Assembly: GCF_944324505.1 (NCBI RefSeq)
Contig: NZ_CALUWO010000003.1
Coordinates: 186,001 to 250,000 of the forward strand
Origin: an uncultured Desulfovibrio sp.
GTDB lineage: Bacteria; Desulfobacterota; Desulfovibrionia; Desulfovibrionales; Desulfovibrionaceae
Direction of reading: 5' to 3'
Length of the DNA: 64,000 nucleotides
Of the stretch, positions 33,127-46,843 are shown piece after piece. The first letter of the stretch is position 1. The number at the start of each line of letters is the position of its first letter. A program made the translations under genes and the position numbers. The notes below the pieces were generated by a model that saw only the letters and a list, made by a program, of their open reading frames with translations, ran no database searches and was not told where the DNA came from.

Positions 33127-34317
33127 ATGAAGAAAGCCTATGTCATCGGAACCCTGGATACCAAGCAGCACGAGATCGCCTTTGTGGCGGACATTCTGAC
33201 GGGCATGGGGATTCCCGTCTGCGTGGTGGATGTGGGCATCTTCCCCTGCGAGCAGGTGGCCGGAAACTGGGGTGTTGTTGCCTTGCGCGATCAGGACAGG
33301 GCGTTCTTTGCCGGCATCACGGACAGGGGCAAGGCGCTGGAGCGCATCAGTCAGCTGCTGGAGGCCTTTCTGCCTTCGTGTGCGGACCTGGGTGGCGTCA
33401 TGGGCATGGGTGGCTCCGGCAATACGGCCGTGGTCACGCGGGGCATGCGCGCCCTGCCCGTGGGCACGCCCAAACTCATGGTATCCACCGTGGCCTCGGG
33501 AGATGTGGCCCCCTATGTCGGCCCCACGGATATCTGCATGATGCCGTCCGTGGCCGATGTGCAGGGCATCAATCGCATTACCCGGCGCATTCTGGGGAAT
33601 GCGGCGCACGCTCTGGGGGGCATGCTGCTGCACAGCCTGCCGCCGGCAGCAGACAGCAGAGAGCTTGTGGGCATGACCATGTTCGGCGTGACCACGCCCT
33701 GCGTGCAGCATCTCTGCGCCCTGCTGGAAGCGGACTACGAGCCGCTGGTCTTCCATGCCACAGGCACGGGGGGCCGGGCCTTTGAAAAGCTGGTGGATTC
33801 CGGCATGCTGCATCACGTTCTGGACATGACGCTGACGGAAATCTGCGATCTGCACATGGGGGGCAATATGAGCGCCGGCGAGGATCGCCTGGGGGCCATC
33901 ATACGCAGCGGCATCCCCTATGTGGGCAGTGTGGGGGCGCTGGACATGGTCAATTTTGCGGCCATGCCCACCGTGCCGGAGAAATACCGCGACCGCAACC
34001 TCTATGTGCACAATGCCAATGTGACGCTCATGCGCACCACACCGGAAGAGAATGCCCGCATGGGGCAGTGGATTGCCGAGCGCCTGAACCGCATGCCCGG
34101 TGCTGTGCGTTTTCTGCTGCCGGAAGGCGGCGTTTCGGCCATCGATGCCCCCGGCATGCCCTTTTACGATCCCGAGGCGGATGCCGCCCTCTTTTCGGCG
34201 CTGGAAACGCATTTCCGGCAGGATGCACGGCATCAGCTTCTGCGCATTCCCGCGCATATCAATGATCCGGCCTTTGCGGCGGCTGCCGTGGCGGCCTTCC
34301 GCCAGATCACCAACTGA
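33127..34317 (+). CDS. Tm-1-like ATP-binding domain protein (UPF0261)
   Basis: 396 residues from the ATG at 33127, with AAAGGAGG at good spacing. The family pattern is complete: [23 protein letters not shown] at the start, [36 protein letters not shown], then [19 protein letters not shown] and [17 protein letters not shown]. The N-terminal domain binds ATP in the plant virus-resistance protein Tm-1; the bacterial role is unknown. The next gene encodes its usual partner, a TIM-barrel protein, 17 bases downstream. Confidence 0.9.
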   Translation: MKKAYVIGTLDTKQHEIAFVADILTGMGIPVCVVDVGIFPCEQVAGNWGVVALRDQDRAFFAGITDRGKALERISQLLEAFLPSCADLGGVMGMGGSGNTAVVTRGMRALPVGTPKLMVSTVASGDVAPYVGPTDICMMPSVADVQGINRITRRILGNAAHALGGMLLHSLPPAADSRELVGMTMFGVTTPCVQHLCALLEADYEPLVFHATGTGGRAFEKLVDSGMLHHVLDMTLTEICDLHMGGNMSAGEDRLGAIIRSGIPYVGSVGALDMVNFAAMPTVPEKYRDRNLYVHNANVTLMRTTPEENARMGQWIAERLNRMPGAVRFLLPEGGVSAIDAPGMPFYDPEADAALFSALETHFRQDARHQLLRIPAHINDPAFAAAAVAAFRQITN

Positions 34318-34334
34318 ATTTCAGGGAGAACACC

Positions 34335-35159
34335 ATGACCCGTTCCGAAATTCTTGCCAGACTGCGTGCCAAGATTCAGCGTCATGAACCCATTATCGGC
34401 GGCGGAGCCGGGACAGGCATTTCCGCCAAGTGCGAGGAAGCCGGTGGCATTGACCTCATCGTCATCTACAATTCCGGCCGCTACCGCATGGCCGGGCGCG
34501 GATCGCTGGCCGGGCTGCTGGCCTATGGCAATGCCAATGACATTGTGCTGGACCTGGCTCGTGAAGTGCTGCCCGTGGTCAAAAACGTGCCCGTGCTGGC
34601 CGGCATCAACGGTACGGACCCCTTCTGCAACTGGGATGTCTTTTTGAAGCGCCTCAAGGACGAAGGCTTTGCCGGGGTGCAGAACTTTCCCACGGTGGGC
34701 CTGATTGACGGGGTGTTCCGCGCCAATCTGGAAGAAACGGGCATGAGCTATCAGCTTGAGGTGGAGGCCGTGGCCCGTGCTCACAAGATGGACATGCTGA
34801 CCACGCCCTATGTCTTTTCGGCGGAAGATGCCGTGAACATGACCAGGGCCGGGGCAGATATTCTTGTGCCGCACATGGGACTGACCACGGCCGGAACCAT
34901 TGGCGCCCAGACCGCCAAGACTCTGGACACCTGCGTTGACCTTATCAACGAGTGGGTGGATGCGGCCCGCAGCGTGCGGGATGATGTCATCTGCCTGTGT
35001 CATGGCGGTCCCATAGCCAATCCCGAGGACGCCGCCTATATTTTGCAGCGCTGCACGGGAATTCAGGGCTTCTACGGGGCCAGCAGCATGGAGCGCCTGC
35101 CCACGGAAATTGCCATCCGGGATCAGGTGCGCCGCTTTGTGGGCATCAAAATGCCCTAG
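34335..35159 (+). CDS. Phosphoenolpyruvate hydrolase-like TIM-barrel protein
   Basis: 274 residues; CAGGGAGA precedes the ATG. The family (TIM-barrel signal transduction protein, annotated as phosphoenolpyruvate hydrolase) shows [42 protein letters not shown] at the N-terminus, [24 protein letters not shown], and [13 protein letters not shown] at the end. It is fused to, or adjacent to, Tm-1-like domains in many bacteria and fungi, so the two products probably act together. Catalytic function in vivo is not established. The operon ends at the strong terminator about 300 bases downstream. Confidence 0.9.
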   Translation: MTRSEILARLRAKIQRHEPIIGGGAGTGISAKCEEAGGIDLIVIYNSGRYRMAGRGSLAGLLAYGNANDIVLDLAREVLPVVKNVPVLAGINGTDPFCNWDVFLKRLKDEGFAGVQNFPTVGLIDGVFRANLEETGMSYQLEVEAVARAHKMDMLTTPYVFSAEDAVNMTRAGADILVPHMGLTTAGTIGAQTAKTLDTCVDLINEWVDAARSVRDDVICLCHGGPIANPEDAAYILQRCTGIQGFYGASSMERLPTEIAIRDQVRRFVGIKMP

Positions 35160-35446
35160 GGAGCAGCGTTGACGCGGCCGCCCTCCGGCAGGTACGCGCG
35201 GGAAAGGGGGAAACGGACATGCCTTTTCCCCCTGGCGCAGGCCCCCTTGTCCGCAGGTGCTCCGCTTTTTGGTGGTGCAGCTTTTGCAGAGAGGAGTTGC
35301 CGGGAGGTGCCGTCGTTTTTTCAGCGGCACGCTGCCGCCGGCACTCCGCACGGGGAGCCGGGCACGTGCACGAACGAGTAAGGCAGGCCCCGTGCGCCAG
35401 GACATCCCTTGCGGCCCGGACGGGATTCTACCGTGATGCTTTTCAT

Positions 35447-35481
35447 CAGTGCCCTGCCCTGCTGGCAGGGCACTGTTTTTA
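35447..35481 (+). terminator. Plus-strand terminator
   Basis: Perfect 12-bp stem (35447-35458 with 35464-35475), five-base loop, five T. Confidence 0.8.
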
Positions 35482-35484
35482 TGA

Positions 35485-35516
35485 TAAAAAAGGGATCTGC
35501 CACCATGTGGCAGATC
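35485..35516 (-). terminator. Minus-strand terminator of the 140-aa gene
   Basis: Perfect 10-bp stem (35494-35503 with 35507-35516), three-base loop, followed on the minus strand by CC and six T. Confidence 0.8.
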
Positions 35517-35548
35517 TCTGAAATGCGGATGCGGGAAAGGGGCGCGTA

Positions 35549-35971
35549 TCAGTAGGAGCGGATGTATTCGTCCAGACTTTCCGCCGAGCAGTTGCGGCTG
35601 ACCCAGAAGGCCGAGGCCCAGACCATGAGGGCGGTGGCCTGCGTGTCGTCCAGGGTCTTGAGCTTGCTTTCCAGGCTGGAGCGGCTGGCCCCGTGGCGCA
35701 GATGCACGTGGTTGATCTCGCAGGCATCGCTGACGCGCAGCAGCAGATAGGAAAGGCGCGAATTGTCGGGCATGAGCTTCATGTCCTTGTGGGCTTCCAC
35801 CACGGTTTTCAGCTCTTCTGCCGTGAACATGCTCTTGATGGTCGTGATGGCCCGAAAGAAGGTGTCCACCGCCCAGGGCAGAATGAATTCTGCCCCCGCG
35901 CTTTTGGTGCGGAAATAATCTTTGAGCCAGCGTTCCTGGTCCTCATTGATACGAGCGGCTACCTGCGGCAT
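35549..35971 (-). CDS. Hypothetical protein (140 aa), possible ribbon-helix-helix N-terminus
   Basis: GGGGAGA precedes the ATG at 35971. The N-terminal stretch PQVAARINEDQERWLKDYFRTKSAGAEFILPWAVD has the spacing of a ribbon-helix-helix DNA-binding motif (beta strand then two helices), though this is inference. The rest is mostly helical with a short conserved-looking core (NSRLSYLLLRVSDACEINHVHLRHGAS). It has its own strong terminator and stands apart from dapB by 263 bases, which suggests a monocistronic unit. Function unknown; a small regulator is possible. Confidence 0.75.
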   Translation of the reverse strand: MPQVAARINEDQERWLKDYFRTKSAGAEFILPWAVDTFFRAITTIKSMFTAEELKTVVEAHKDMKLMPDNSRLSYLLLRVSDACEINHVHLRHGASRSSLESKLKTLDDTQATALMVWASAFWVSRNCSAESLDEYIRSY

Positions 35972-36234
35972 GTCTCCCCCGGAAGATCACAATTGCGCAG
36001 CACGGAGGGAAACCCCGCCCGCATACGGACCGTTGGCGGGCGGCCTCTGCCCTGCTGCGAAGCGCACATGCGTTGCCGTGGGGACTCCCTGCTGCCGCGA
36101 GGGGGCCGGCGTTGTGCGGCCTTTCACGGGGGCAGGAATGCCACGGAGTCAGCCGGGCAGCCCAGTCCTGACTGCCCGGCAAACACGCGCTGTTTTCCTG
36201 ATATCCCAAAGGATGCAGAATATCAAGAAAAAAT

Positions 36235-37014
36235 CTAGAATATGTCTTGCATCCCGTAAAGGCGACCTGCTGTCCTGCCCTGCATCCAGGCCGCTGCCCG
36301 CAGCGCACCCTGGGCAAAGGTATCCCGCGAGTGTGCCTGATGGGTAACCTCGATACGTTCGCCAGGCCCGAAGAAATAGACCGTGTGGATGCCCACCACA
36401 TCGCCGCCCCGCAGGGCCTGAATGCCGATCTGGGCCTTGGGCCGTTCGCCGATGATGCCGTCCCGCGCGGAGCAGCGCACATCGGACAGCTTCCAGCCGC
36501 GGGCTTCAGCCAGGCATTCTCCCAGGGACAGGGCCGTCCCGCTGGGCGCATCCTTCTTGCGGTTGTGATGCACTTCCATCATTTCGATATCATACTTTTC
36601 GCCCAGCGCCCGGGTGAGTTCGGGCAGAATCTTCAGCAGCACATTGACGCCCACGCTCATGTTGGAGGACCAGAACAGGGGCGTTTTCCTGGCCAGTTCG
36701 GCCAGTTCGGCCTTCTGGGCATCATCCAGCCCCGTGGTGCCGATGACCACGGGGTTGCCCGTGCGGCATGCGGTGCGGGCCGTGTTCAGGCTGACGGCAG
36801 GGGCGGTAAAATCGATGATGCTGGCACCGGGACACCGGGGCAGCACGGCGTCAAGGCTGTCAGCCACCAGGCAGGTTTCGCCGCGCAGGCGGTCCAGACA
36901 GTCGGGGCGGTCGACAAGAGCGGCCAGCTGATAGGCCGGGTCTTCCTTGGCCAGGCGGGCAATGGTCTGGCCCATGCGGCCCCCGGCGCCCATGATGATA
37001 AGCTGCGTTGTCAT
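36235..37014 (-). CDS. dapB: 4-hydroxy-tetrahydrodipicolinate reductase
   Basis: 259 residues from the ATG at 37014 with AAGGAG upstream. NAD(P)H-binding GAGGRMG at 9-15, IDFTAP and GTTGLDD for the nucleotide site, SSNMSVGVNVL, and the catalytic HHNRKKDAPSGTA. It makes tetrahydrodipicolinate for lysine and meso-diaminopimelate, hence peptidoglycan. It is the last gene of the radA-to-dapB run, 77 bases after ligA; the spacer contains a small GC hairpin (37036-37051). Downstream a 9-bp stem (36152-36180) lacks a T-run. Confidence 0.96.
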   Translation of the reverse strand: MTTQLIIMGAGGRMGQTIARLAKEDPAYQLAALVDRPDCLDRLRGETCLVADSLDAVLPRCPGASIIDFTAPAVSLNTARTACRTGNPVVIGTTGLDDAQKAELAELARKTPLFWSSNMSVGVNVLLKILPELTRALGEKYDIEMMEVHHNRKKDAPSGTALSLGECLAEARGWKLSDVRCSARDGIIGERPKAQIGIQALRGGDVVGIHTVYFFGPGERIEVTHQAHSRDTFAQGALRAAAWMQGRTAGRLYGMQDIF

Positions 37015-37091
37015 AGCTACTCCTTGAAGTCTTCTGCGCCCCAGGGGGCGCGTGGTTCTTTGGGTTTTGGATGCCGGATGTGGCTGGGGCA

Positions 37092-41216
<4,125 letters not shown>

Positions 41217-41224
<8 letters not shown>

Positions 41225-42071
41225 GGGCAGCCTCCTGCCAGCGCCGGCCGTCGTGATGATAGGCTGTGGTCCAGGGTTTCCAGTGCAGGGCAAAGGCGGG
41301 ATCGTCCGCCGGCGCCAGGGCGTCCCGCAGCCTGTGCTGGAATTCCGTGCGGGGCACAAGGCGGCCGCCCATGCGCATGATGTGCGGGCTTTCCTGCTGG
41401 CAGTCCAGCAGCGTGGCGCCGCGCAGGCGCAGCAGGTCCACCAGACCGGCCAGAGCCGCACGCGAGGCTTCGCTGACCCGGTGAAACATGGATTCGCCGA
41501 AAAAGGCGCCGCCCAGGGCCACACCGTAGAGTCCGCCGGCCAGTTCCCCGTTGCACCAGACCTCGATGGAATGGGCATAGCCCATTTCGTGCAGACGCAC
41601 ATAGGCCCGGTACATGTCGGCGGTGATCCAGGTGTCCTGCTGGCGGCGCCTGGGGGCGGCGCACTGCCGCATGACCTCGGGAAAGGCCGCGTCGCAGGTC
41701 AGTCTGAAGGGCTGCCGGCGCAAGGCACGGGCGCTGCGCCGCGGCAGGTGAAAGGCTTCCGGCGGAAGGATGCAGCGTGGATCGGGCGACCACCAGAGCA
41801 GCGGCAGATCCCGTCCGTACCACGGGAAAATGCCCAGGCTGTAGGCAGCCAGCAGACGCAGCGGGTGCAGATCGCCCCCCTGACAGAGCAGGCCGTCTTC
41901 CCGTGCCCTGGACAGGGGGGGAAACTGGTCAGCGAAAAAGCGGATGGGATCCCCGGCGGGGCGCGCGTCCGGAGCCGCGGCGGTGTGGGCGGGCGCCGGG
42001 GCGGCAGACGCGCCGCACCGGATCACGGGCCTGCGCCGGGCACGGCAGACACGGCGTGCGGCAAGCCTCAT
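41217..42071 (-). CDS. aat: Leucyl/phenylalanyl-tRNA-protein transferase
   Basis: 284 residues from the ATG at 42071, which overlaps the clpA stop (ATGA). Family motifs: [79 protein letters not shown]. It transfers Leu or Phe from tRNA to proteins starting with Lys or Arg, creating an N-degron. Typical Aat is near 230 residues and starts close to the FPP motif; here about 45 Arg/Ala/Pro-rich residues precede it. A later in-frame start within this stretch is possible. Its neighbours clpS and clpA encode the machinery that reads the degron. Confidence 0.93.
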
Positions 42072-44467
42072 GCGCTCTCGTCTCCAGGCGGTGTCTGTTC
42101 CCCGCTGTGCTGACGGACAGGCCGGGCCTTCCCGGACGCTTTTTTCCCGGAGGCGGCGGACTGGCGTGGTTTCCGCACCGCTTCCTGCACAAGGCACAGG
42201 CGGTCCTGGCACAGATCCAGCCGGGCAGCTCCCCCCTTCTGCAACCAGCCGAAGAGCAGTTCTCCGGCCAGCGGGTCTTCCAGCTGCTCGCGCAGCAGGC
42301 GGCGCAGGGGGCGGGCGCCCATGGCAGGGTCAAAGCCCTTTTCGGCCAGATACTGCCTGGCTGCCGGCGAAAGCCGGATGCTCACCTGCCGCTGGGCCAG
42401 CTCGCTGCTGATCTCAGCCACAAACTTGTCCACAATGCGCAGCATCATGGGGCGGCTCAGGCTGGCAAAGGGCACCATGGCATCCAGTCTGTTGCGGAAT
42501 TCGGGGCTGAACAGGTGCTCCAGCGCCTTGCGCCCCTTTCGGGCGGCGGCCTCTTCCTCCGGTCCGTGGGAGGAGGTGCCCCGCAGGGCAAAGCCCACGG
42601 AACTGCTGGACATTTCAAAGGCCCCGGCATTGGAGGTCATGATGAGCAGCACATGCGAAAAGTCGGTCTTGCGCCCTGTATTGTCCGTCAGGGTGCCGTA
42701 ATCCATGACTTGAAGTAATACATTAAAGATGTCGGGATGGGCCTTTTCTATTTCATCAAGAAGAACAACGGAATACGGCGATTTGCGCACATCCTCGGTG
42801 AGCAGGCCCCCCTGTTCAAAGCCCACATAGCCGGGCGGCGAACCGATAAGCCGGGAAACGGCATGCTTTTCCATGTATTCGCTCATGTCGTAGCGCAGGA
42901 AGTCCACCCCCAGACAGCGGGCCAGGCTGCGGGCCACCTCGGTTTTGCCGACGCCCGTGGGACCGTAGAACAGAAAGCAGCCCGCCGGGCGGCCGCTCTG
43001 CCCCAGACCGGCCCGGGAGCGCAGCACAGCCCGGCTTACCTGCGAAATGGCCGCCTCCTGCCCGAATACGCTGGCGTTGAGGTCCCTTTCCAGGGTGCGC
43101 AGGCGTTCCCGCTCGCCGCCGCTCACACTGCGTCGGGGCACACCGGCCATACGGGCCACAATGCGCTCCACTTCCTGAAGGGTTACGGCAGGACGGCGTT
43201 TGCCGGCGGTGTCGTCCTCCTGCCGCAGGTGCACGGCAGCACCGGCTTCATCCATGACGTCAATGGCCTTGTCCGGCAGCAGACGCTCGCGGACATGTCG
43301 GGCAGAAAGTTCAACTATTGCTTTAAGAACTGGCCGGGAGTAGCGCACGTGGTGAAAGTCCGCGTAGCGCTGTTGCAGGCCCTCGAGAATGCCCACGCAG
43401 TCCTCGATGGACGGCTCGTGCACGTCGATGCGCTGAAAGCGCCGTACCAGGGCGCGGTCCTTTTCCAGATGGTTGCGGTATTCCTCGTAGGTGGTGGAAC
43501 CGATGCAGCGCAGCTCGCCGCTGGCCAGCAGGGGCTTGAGCAGGTTGGAGGCATCCATGGTGCCGCCGGAGGTGGCGCCGGCTCCCACGATGGTGTGCAG
43601 CTCATCAATGAACAGCAGGGCATGCGGCAGGGCCTGGAGGGCCTCCACAATTTTTTTCAGGCGCAGTTCAAAGTCGCCGCGGTAGCGGGTTCCGGCCAGC
43701 ACCAGACCCATATCCAGGGCAAAGAGGCGGGCATCCCGCAGGGGGCGGGGCACCCTGCCCTGGCTGATGCGCAGGGCCAGGCCCTCTGCCAGGGCCGTCT
43801 TGCCCACGCCGGGATCGCCCACAAAAAGCGGATTGTTCTTGCGCCGGCGGCACAGCACTTCCATGGCGCGGTCGAGTTCGGCTTCCCGCCCCACCAGCGG
43901 GTCAATGCGTCCTTCGGCGGCGCGGGCGGTAAGGTCCGTGGTGTAGCGGGCCAGGGCATCCTCGCCGTCGGCGCCGGCGTCTTCCTTCCGGCTGTCGCCG
44001 GCGGATTCTTCGCTCACGCCCCGGGAGCCATTGCCCTCTTCCATGCCGTGGGAAATGAAGGTGAGCACATGCAGCCGCTCCGCCCCCTGGCGGCGCAGGA
44101 AATAGGCGGCATAGCTGCTCTCCTCGTCCATGAGGGCCACCAGCAGGTCGCCCAGTTCCACCCGGGGGCGTCCGGCCGAGCGGATATGCCCCAGCGCACG
44201 TTCCAGCGTGCGCTGCACGCCAGGGGTCTGCATGATCTTTTCCGGAGGGTCCGCCTGCGGAACCTGCGCCATTTCCTTGGTAAAGAATTCGTCAAGAGAG
44301 GCGGCCAGCGCCTGAATGTCAGCGCCGCTTCCGGCAAGAATGCGGCGCCCCTGCTCCGTCAGGGTCATGCCATAGAGAAGGTGTTCCACGGTCAGCATTT
44401 CGTGCTGCCGTTCCTGCATGGTCATGACGGCCAGGCTGATGACTTCCTGAACATCGGTGCTCAACAT
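42068..44467 (-). CDS. clpA: ATP-dependent Clp protease ATP-binding subunit ClpA
   Basis: 799 residues. Clp N-domain (1-145) for ClpS binding, an acidic linker, then two AAA+ modules: D1 Walker A GDPGVGKT with FIDELHT, D2 Walker A GPTGVGKT with LLDEIEKAH. The pore loop GYVGFEQGG and the ClpP-contacting region are present; there is no ClpB middle domain, so this is ClpA rather than ClpB. The C-terminal tail is basic ([19 protein letters not shown]). It unfolds N-degron substrates into ClpP. It starts five bases after the clpS stop without a strong ribosome-binding site, so coupling is likely. Confidence 0.97.
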   Translation of the reverse strand: MLSTDVQEVISLAVMTMQERQHEMLTVEHLLYGMTLTEQGRRILAGSGADIQALAASLDEFFTKEMAQVPQADPPEKIMQTPGVQRTLERALGHIRSAGRPRVELGDLLVALMDEESSYAAYFLRRQGAERLHVLTFISHGMEEGNGSRGVSEESAGDSRKEDAGADGEDALARYTTDLTARAAEGRIDPLVGREAELDRAMEVLCRRRKNNPLFVGDPGVGKTALAEGLALRISQGRVPRPLRDARLFALDMGLVLAGTRYRGDFELRLKKIVEALQALPHALLFIDELHTIVGAGATSGGTMDASNLLKPLLASGELRCIGSTTYEEYRNHLEKDRALVRRFQRIDVHEPSIEDCVGILEGLQQRYADFHHVRYSRPVLKAIVELSARHVRERLLPDKAIDVMDEAGAAVHLRQEDDTAGKRRPAVTLQEVERIVARMAGVPRRSVSGGERERLRTLERDLNASVFGQEAAISQVSRAVLRSRAGLGQSGRPAGCFLFYGPTGVGKTEVARSLARCLGVDFLRYDMSEYMEKHAVSRLIGSPPGYVGFEQGGLLTEDVRKSPYSVVLLDEIEKAHPDIFNVLLQVMDYGTLTDNTGRKTDFSHVLLIMTSNAGAFEMSSSSVGFALRGTSSHGPEEEAAARKGRKALEHLFSPEFRNRLDAMVPFASLSRPMMLRIVDKFVAEISSELAQRQVSIRLSPAARQYLAEKGFDPAMGARPLRRLLREQLEDPLAGELLFGWLQKGGAARLDLCQDRLCLVQEAVRKPRQSAASGKKASGKARPVRQHSGEQTPPGDESA

Positions 44468-44472
44468 GGTGT

Positions 44473-44784
44473 CTAGTCCGGCTCCATGGTGCAGCGCAGG
44501 GGAAACCCTGCGGCTCTGGCTTTCTGGGTCACATGAAAAACCTTGGCTTCGGCAATTTCCTGCGTATAGACGCCACAGCGGCCTATGCCCTTTTCATGCA
44601 CGGCAAGCATGATGCGCGTGGCCTCCTGGGGACTCTTGCGGAAAATGCTGCGCAGAATGTCCACCACAAAGTCCATGCTGGTGTAATCGTCATTATGCAG
44701 GAAGACGGCATAGCGCTGCGGCTCCCTGACGCGCTCCTCCACAAGGCTTTGCCCGTCTTCTTCTTCCTGCGGACGGTAGCTCAT
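44473..44784 (-). CDS. clpS: ATP-dependent Clp protease adaptor ClpS
   Basis: 103 residues, normal length. The N-degron-binding core YAVFLHNDDYTSMDFVV (25-41) and the MLAVHEKGIGRCGVYTQEIAEAKV stretch with substrate-pocket residues are present. It delivers proteins with N-terminal Leu, Phe, Trp or Tyr to ClpA. It lies directly between a CYTH gene (three bases upstream) and clpA (five bases downstream). Confidence 0.97.
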   Translation of the reverse strand: MSYRPQEEEDGQSLVEERVREPQRYAVFLHNDDYTSMDFVVDILRSIFRKSPQEATRIMLAVHEKGIGRCGVYTQEIAEAKVFHVTQKARAAGFPLRCTMEPD

Positions 44785-44787
44785 GGG

Positions 44788-45408
44788 CTAGTTCTCCTTT
44801 TTCCTGTCCGGCAGTCCCAGTGCCGCACGCCATCTGTCCGCCTCCTGCGGGGCAAAGGCAAAGGAGCGCTGCGGTGTCTTGTGCTGCCGGGTCAGCCACT
44901 GGCTGTGCAGGGTATGATAAGAGTCAGTACTGGTAGGCTGCCTGTCAAGGTCCAGCAGCTGCGCCACACGGCAGATGGCCTCTTCCGGTCCTTCAATTTC
45001 GATGAACTGGCCAAAGGGCAGGATGTCCATGTCCACGGCCACATCATGCAGCCGCCACGATTCCCGGAACTTCTCGTAATGCGCCGCCAGCACATAGCCC
45101 TGCCCCTGAAGGATGCGGTGCATGACGTCCCCGTCCTGCACGGCGGTCTCGTATTCTTCGCGGCGTTTGAAGCCGTTGACGGTCTGGGCGGGCAGCTTGA
45201 GCGTGAGGGCATAGTCCGTTCTGTCGGCATATTCCTGCCGGCGCAGGCGCAGCAGGCGGTGCCCGCGCAGAAAGGCATTGTCGGGCGTGTCGTAGATATC
45301 GTTGCTCTCAAAATGAATGCCCTTGCAGCAGGCGCCCTGCTGCTCCAGCAGGGCGCGGACCCGGGCAAAGTCGGCATCAAGATATTTGCGTTCCACTTCA
45401 AGCGCCAT
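44788..45408 (-). CDS. CYTH-domain protein (class IV adenylate cyclase/thiamine triphosphatase-like)
   Basis: 206 residues from the ATG at 45408, which has AGGAGG eight bases upstream and overlaps the radA end by 11 bases. The ExExK signature is EVERK at residues 4-8; alternating charged strands of the triphosphate tunnel follow (YDTPDNAFLRGHRLLRLR, DYALTLKLP, KRREEYETAV, FIEIEGPEE). CYTH enzymes act on triphosphates: cAMP synthesis, thiamine triphosphate or inorganic triphosphate hydrolysis. Substrate cannot be read from sequence. Lying between radA and clpS, it is probably cotranscribed. Confidence 0.87.
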   Translation of the reverse strand: MALEVERKYLDADFARVRALLEQQGACCKGIHFESNDIYDTPDNAFLRGHRLLRLRRQEYADRTDYALTLKLPAQTVNGFKRREEYETAVQDGDVMHRILQGQGYVLAAHYEKFRESWRLHDVAVDMDILPFGQFIEIEGPEEAICRVAQLLDLDRQPTSTDSYHTLHSQWLTRQHKTPQRSFAFAPQEADRWRAALGLPDRKKEN

Positions 45409-46774
45409 GGGCCGTGCCTCCTGCTCTGCGATGGAAGAGCTGCTGTTGCAGGGCGGCCACCGTGGCAATGCCCCCCCTGCCCGTTCCGGGATGAATGATG
45501 GGGGAAAACCCCAGATGCTGCGCCTGGCGCAGACGCTGTGCGTGCGCGGCCACCGGGCGCACCTGTCCGTTGAGGTCCACCTCGCCCCAGAGGATACATT
45601 TTTCCGGCAGGGGCACATCATAATAGGACGAAAGCACCGCCGCCACCAGCGCCAGGTCCAGGCCGGGTTCCTGCAGCTTCATGCCGCCGCCGACCTTGGC
45701 ATAAATGTCCACCTGGCCGAAATTGAGCTTGAGGCGCTTTTCCAGCACGGCCAGCAGCAGGTGAAGGCGGTTGGCATCAAAGCCCAGGGCGGCACGGCGC
45801 GGAATATTGAGAAAGGTTCGGGCCACCAGAGCCTGTACCTCCACTGCCAGGGGGCGCTGCCCGTCCACGGCCATGACCACCGCCGTCCCCGAAAGGCCGG
45901 GATCACGGGCCTCCAGAAAAAAGGTGGAAGGATCGTCCACCACCTCCATGCCCTGCTGCCCCATGCGAAAGACCAGCAGTTCCTCATTGGGACCAAAGCG
46001 GTTCTTGAAGACGCGCAGCAGGCGGAAGAGCTGGCGGCGGTCCCCTTCCAGAGAAATGACGGTGTCCACCATGTGTTCCAGCATGCGCGGCCCGGCCAGC
46101 GTGCCGTCCTTGGTGACATGCCCCACCAGAATAAGCGTGCTGCCGGTGCGGCGGCAGCAGTCCAGCAGAGCGGTGGCCACGGCGCGCACCTGGCTGACGT
46201 TGCCGGGCAGGCCGTCGGCCTCCAGACTGGTCAGGGTCTGCACCGAATCCACCACCAGCAGGGAAGGCGGGGAAAGCTCCACGGCATTGATGATGTCTTC
46301 CACGCTGGAGGTGGCCAGCGCCAGCAGGTGCTCATGCAGCACATCCAGACGCTGGCCGCGGGCCTTGATCTGCGGCAGGGATTCCTCGCCGCTGGCATAG
46401 AGCACGCTGCGCCCCTGCCTGGCCACATTGCCGGCCACCTGCAGCAGCAGGGTTGACTTGCCGATGCCCGGCTCCCCGCCCACCAGAATGGCCGCACCCG
46501 GCACAAGCCCCTTGCCCAGCACGCGGTCCAGGGCGGCAATGCCGCTGGCAAAGGGCGTATGCCCGCTGTCGGAAACGTCGCGCAGCGGCACGGGGCGCCC
46601 CCCCTGGGAAGCGGAGCGGGACGGGCGGGCCGAAACGGCGGCGGAACTGCCGGAACGCGGCTGCGCCACGGCCTTCAGGGTGTTCCATTCGTGGCAGCCG
46701 GGGCACTGCCCGCGCCATTGCAGGGTCCGGGCACCGCAGGAAGAACAGATGTACACTTCGCGAACTTTTGCCAT
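45398..46774 (-). CDS. radA: DNA repair protein RadA/Sms
   Basis: 458 residues. Cys4 zinc finger at the start (Cys10, 13, 24, 27), a RecA-like ATPase with GGEPGIGKST at 99-108 and LLVVDSVQT, the RadA-specific KNRFG motif, and a C-terminal Lon-protease-like domain (DIYAKVGGGMKLQEPGLDLALVAAVLSS) lacking protease function. RadA promotes branch migration in recombination. It is the first gene of the long minus-strand run to dapB. The ribosome-binding site is weak. Confidence 0.97.
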   Translation of the reverse strand: MAKVREVYICSSCGARTLQWRGQCPGCHEWNTLKAVAQPRSGSSAAVSARPSRSASQGGRPVPLRDVSDSGHTPFASGIAALDRVLGKGLVPGAAILVGGEPGIGKSTLLLQVAGNVARQGRSVLYASGEESLPQIKARGQRLDVLHEHLLALATSSVEDIINAVELSPPSLLVVDSVQTLTSLEADGLPGNVSQVRAVATALLDCCRRTGSTLILVGHVTKDGTLAGPRMLEHMVDTVISLEGDRRQLFRLLRVFKNRFGPNEELLVFRMGQQGMEVVDDPSTFFLEARDPGLSGTAVVMAVDGQRPLAVEVQALVARTFLNIPRRAALGFDANRLHLLLAVLEKRLKLNFGQVDIYAKVGGGMKLQEPGLDLALVAAVLSSYYDVPLPEKCILWGEVDLNGQVRPVAAHAQRLRQAQHLGFSPIIHPGTGRGGIATVAALQQQLFHRRAGGTAHGA

Positions 46775-46789
46775 GGCGCCAACCTACGG

Positions 46790-46820
46790 AAAAAGGGCCT
46801 GTCCCGCAAGTGCGGGAGGG
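46790..46820 (-). terminator. Terminator after the DUF4139 gene
   Basis: 6-bp stem (46803-46808 with 46811-46816) within GC-rich flanks, followed on the minus strand by GGCCC and five T, between the DUF4139 stop and radA. Confidence 0.4.
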
Positions 46821-46843
46821 GCCTCGGGCCGCTCCCCGGCAGC

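Larger units (their letters stand above)
35160..35548. other. Intergenic region with hairpin and back-to-back terminators
   Basis: 389 bases without a supportable gene. There is a 9-bp perfect stem at 35205-35213/35225-35233 with an 11-base loop, then about 210 bases of featureless GC-rich sequence, then two terminators in opposite directions (35447-35481 and 35485-35516). Confidence 0.6.

Noticed and set aside
31309..34257. A 982-codon minus-strand frame upstream of the lipoprotein
   Set aside because: Only the last 139 codons, from an ATG with a Shine-Dalgarno box and lipobox, are a gene. The rest is antisense to the molybdopterin and Tm-1-like genes.
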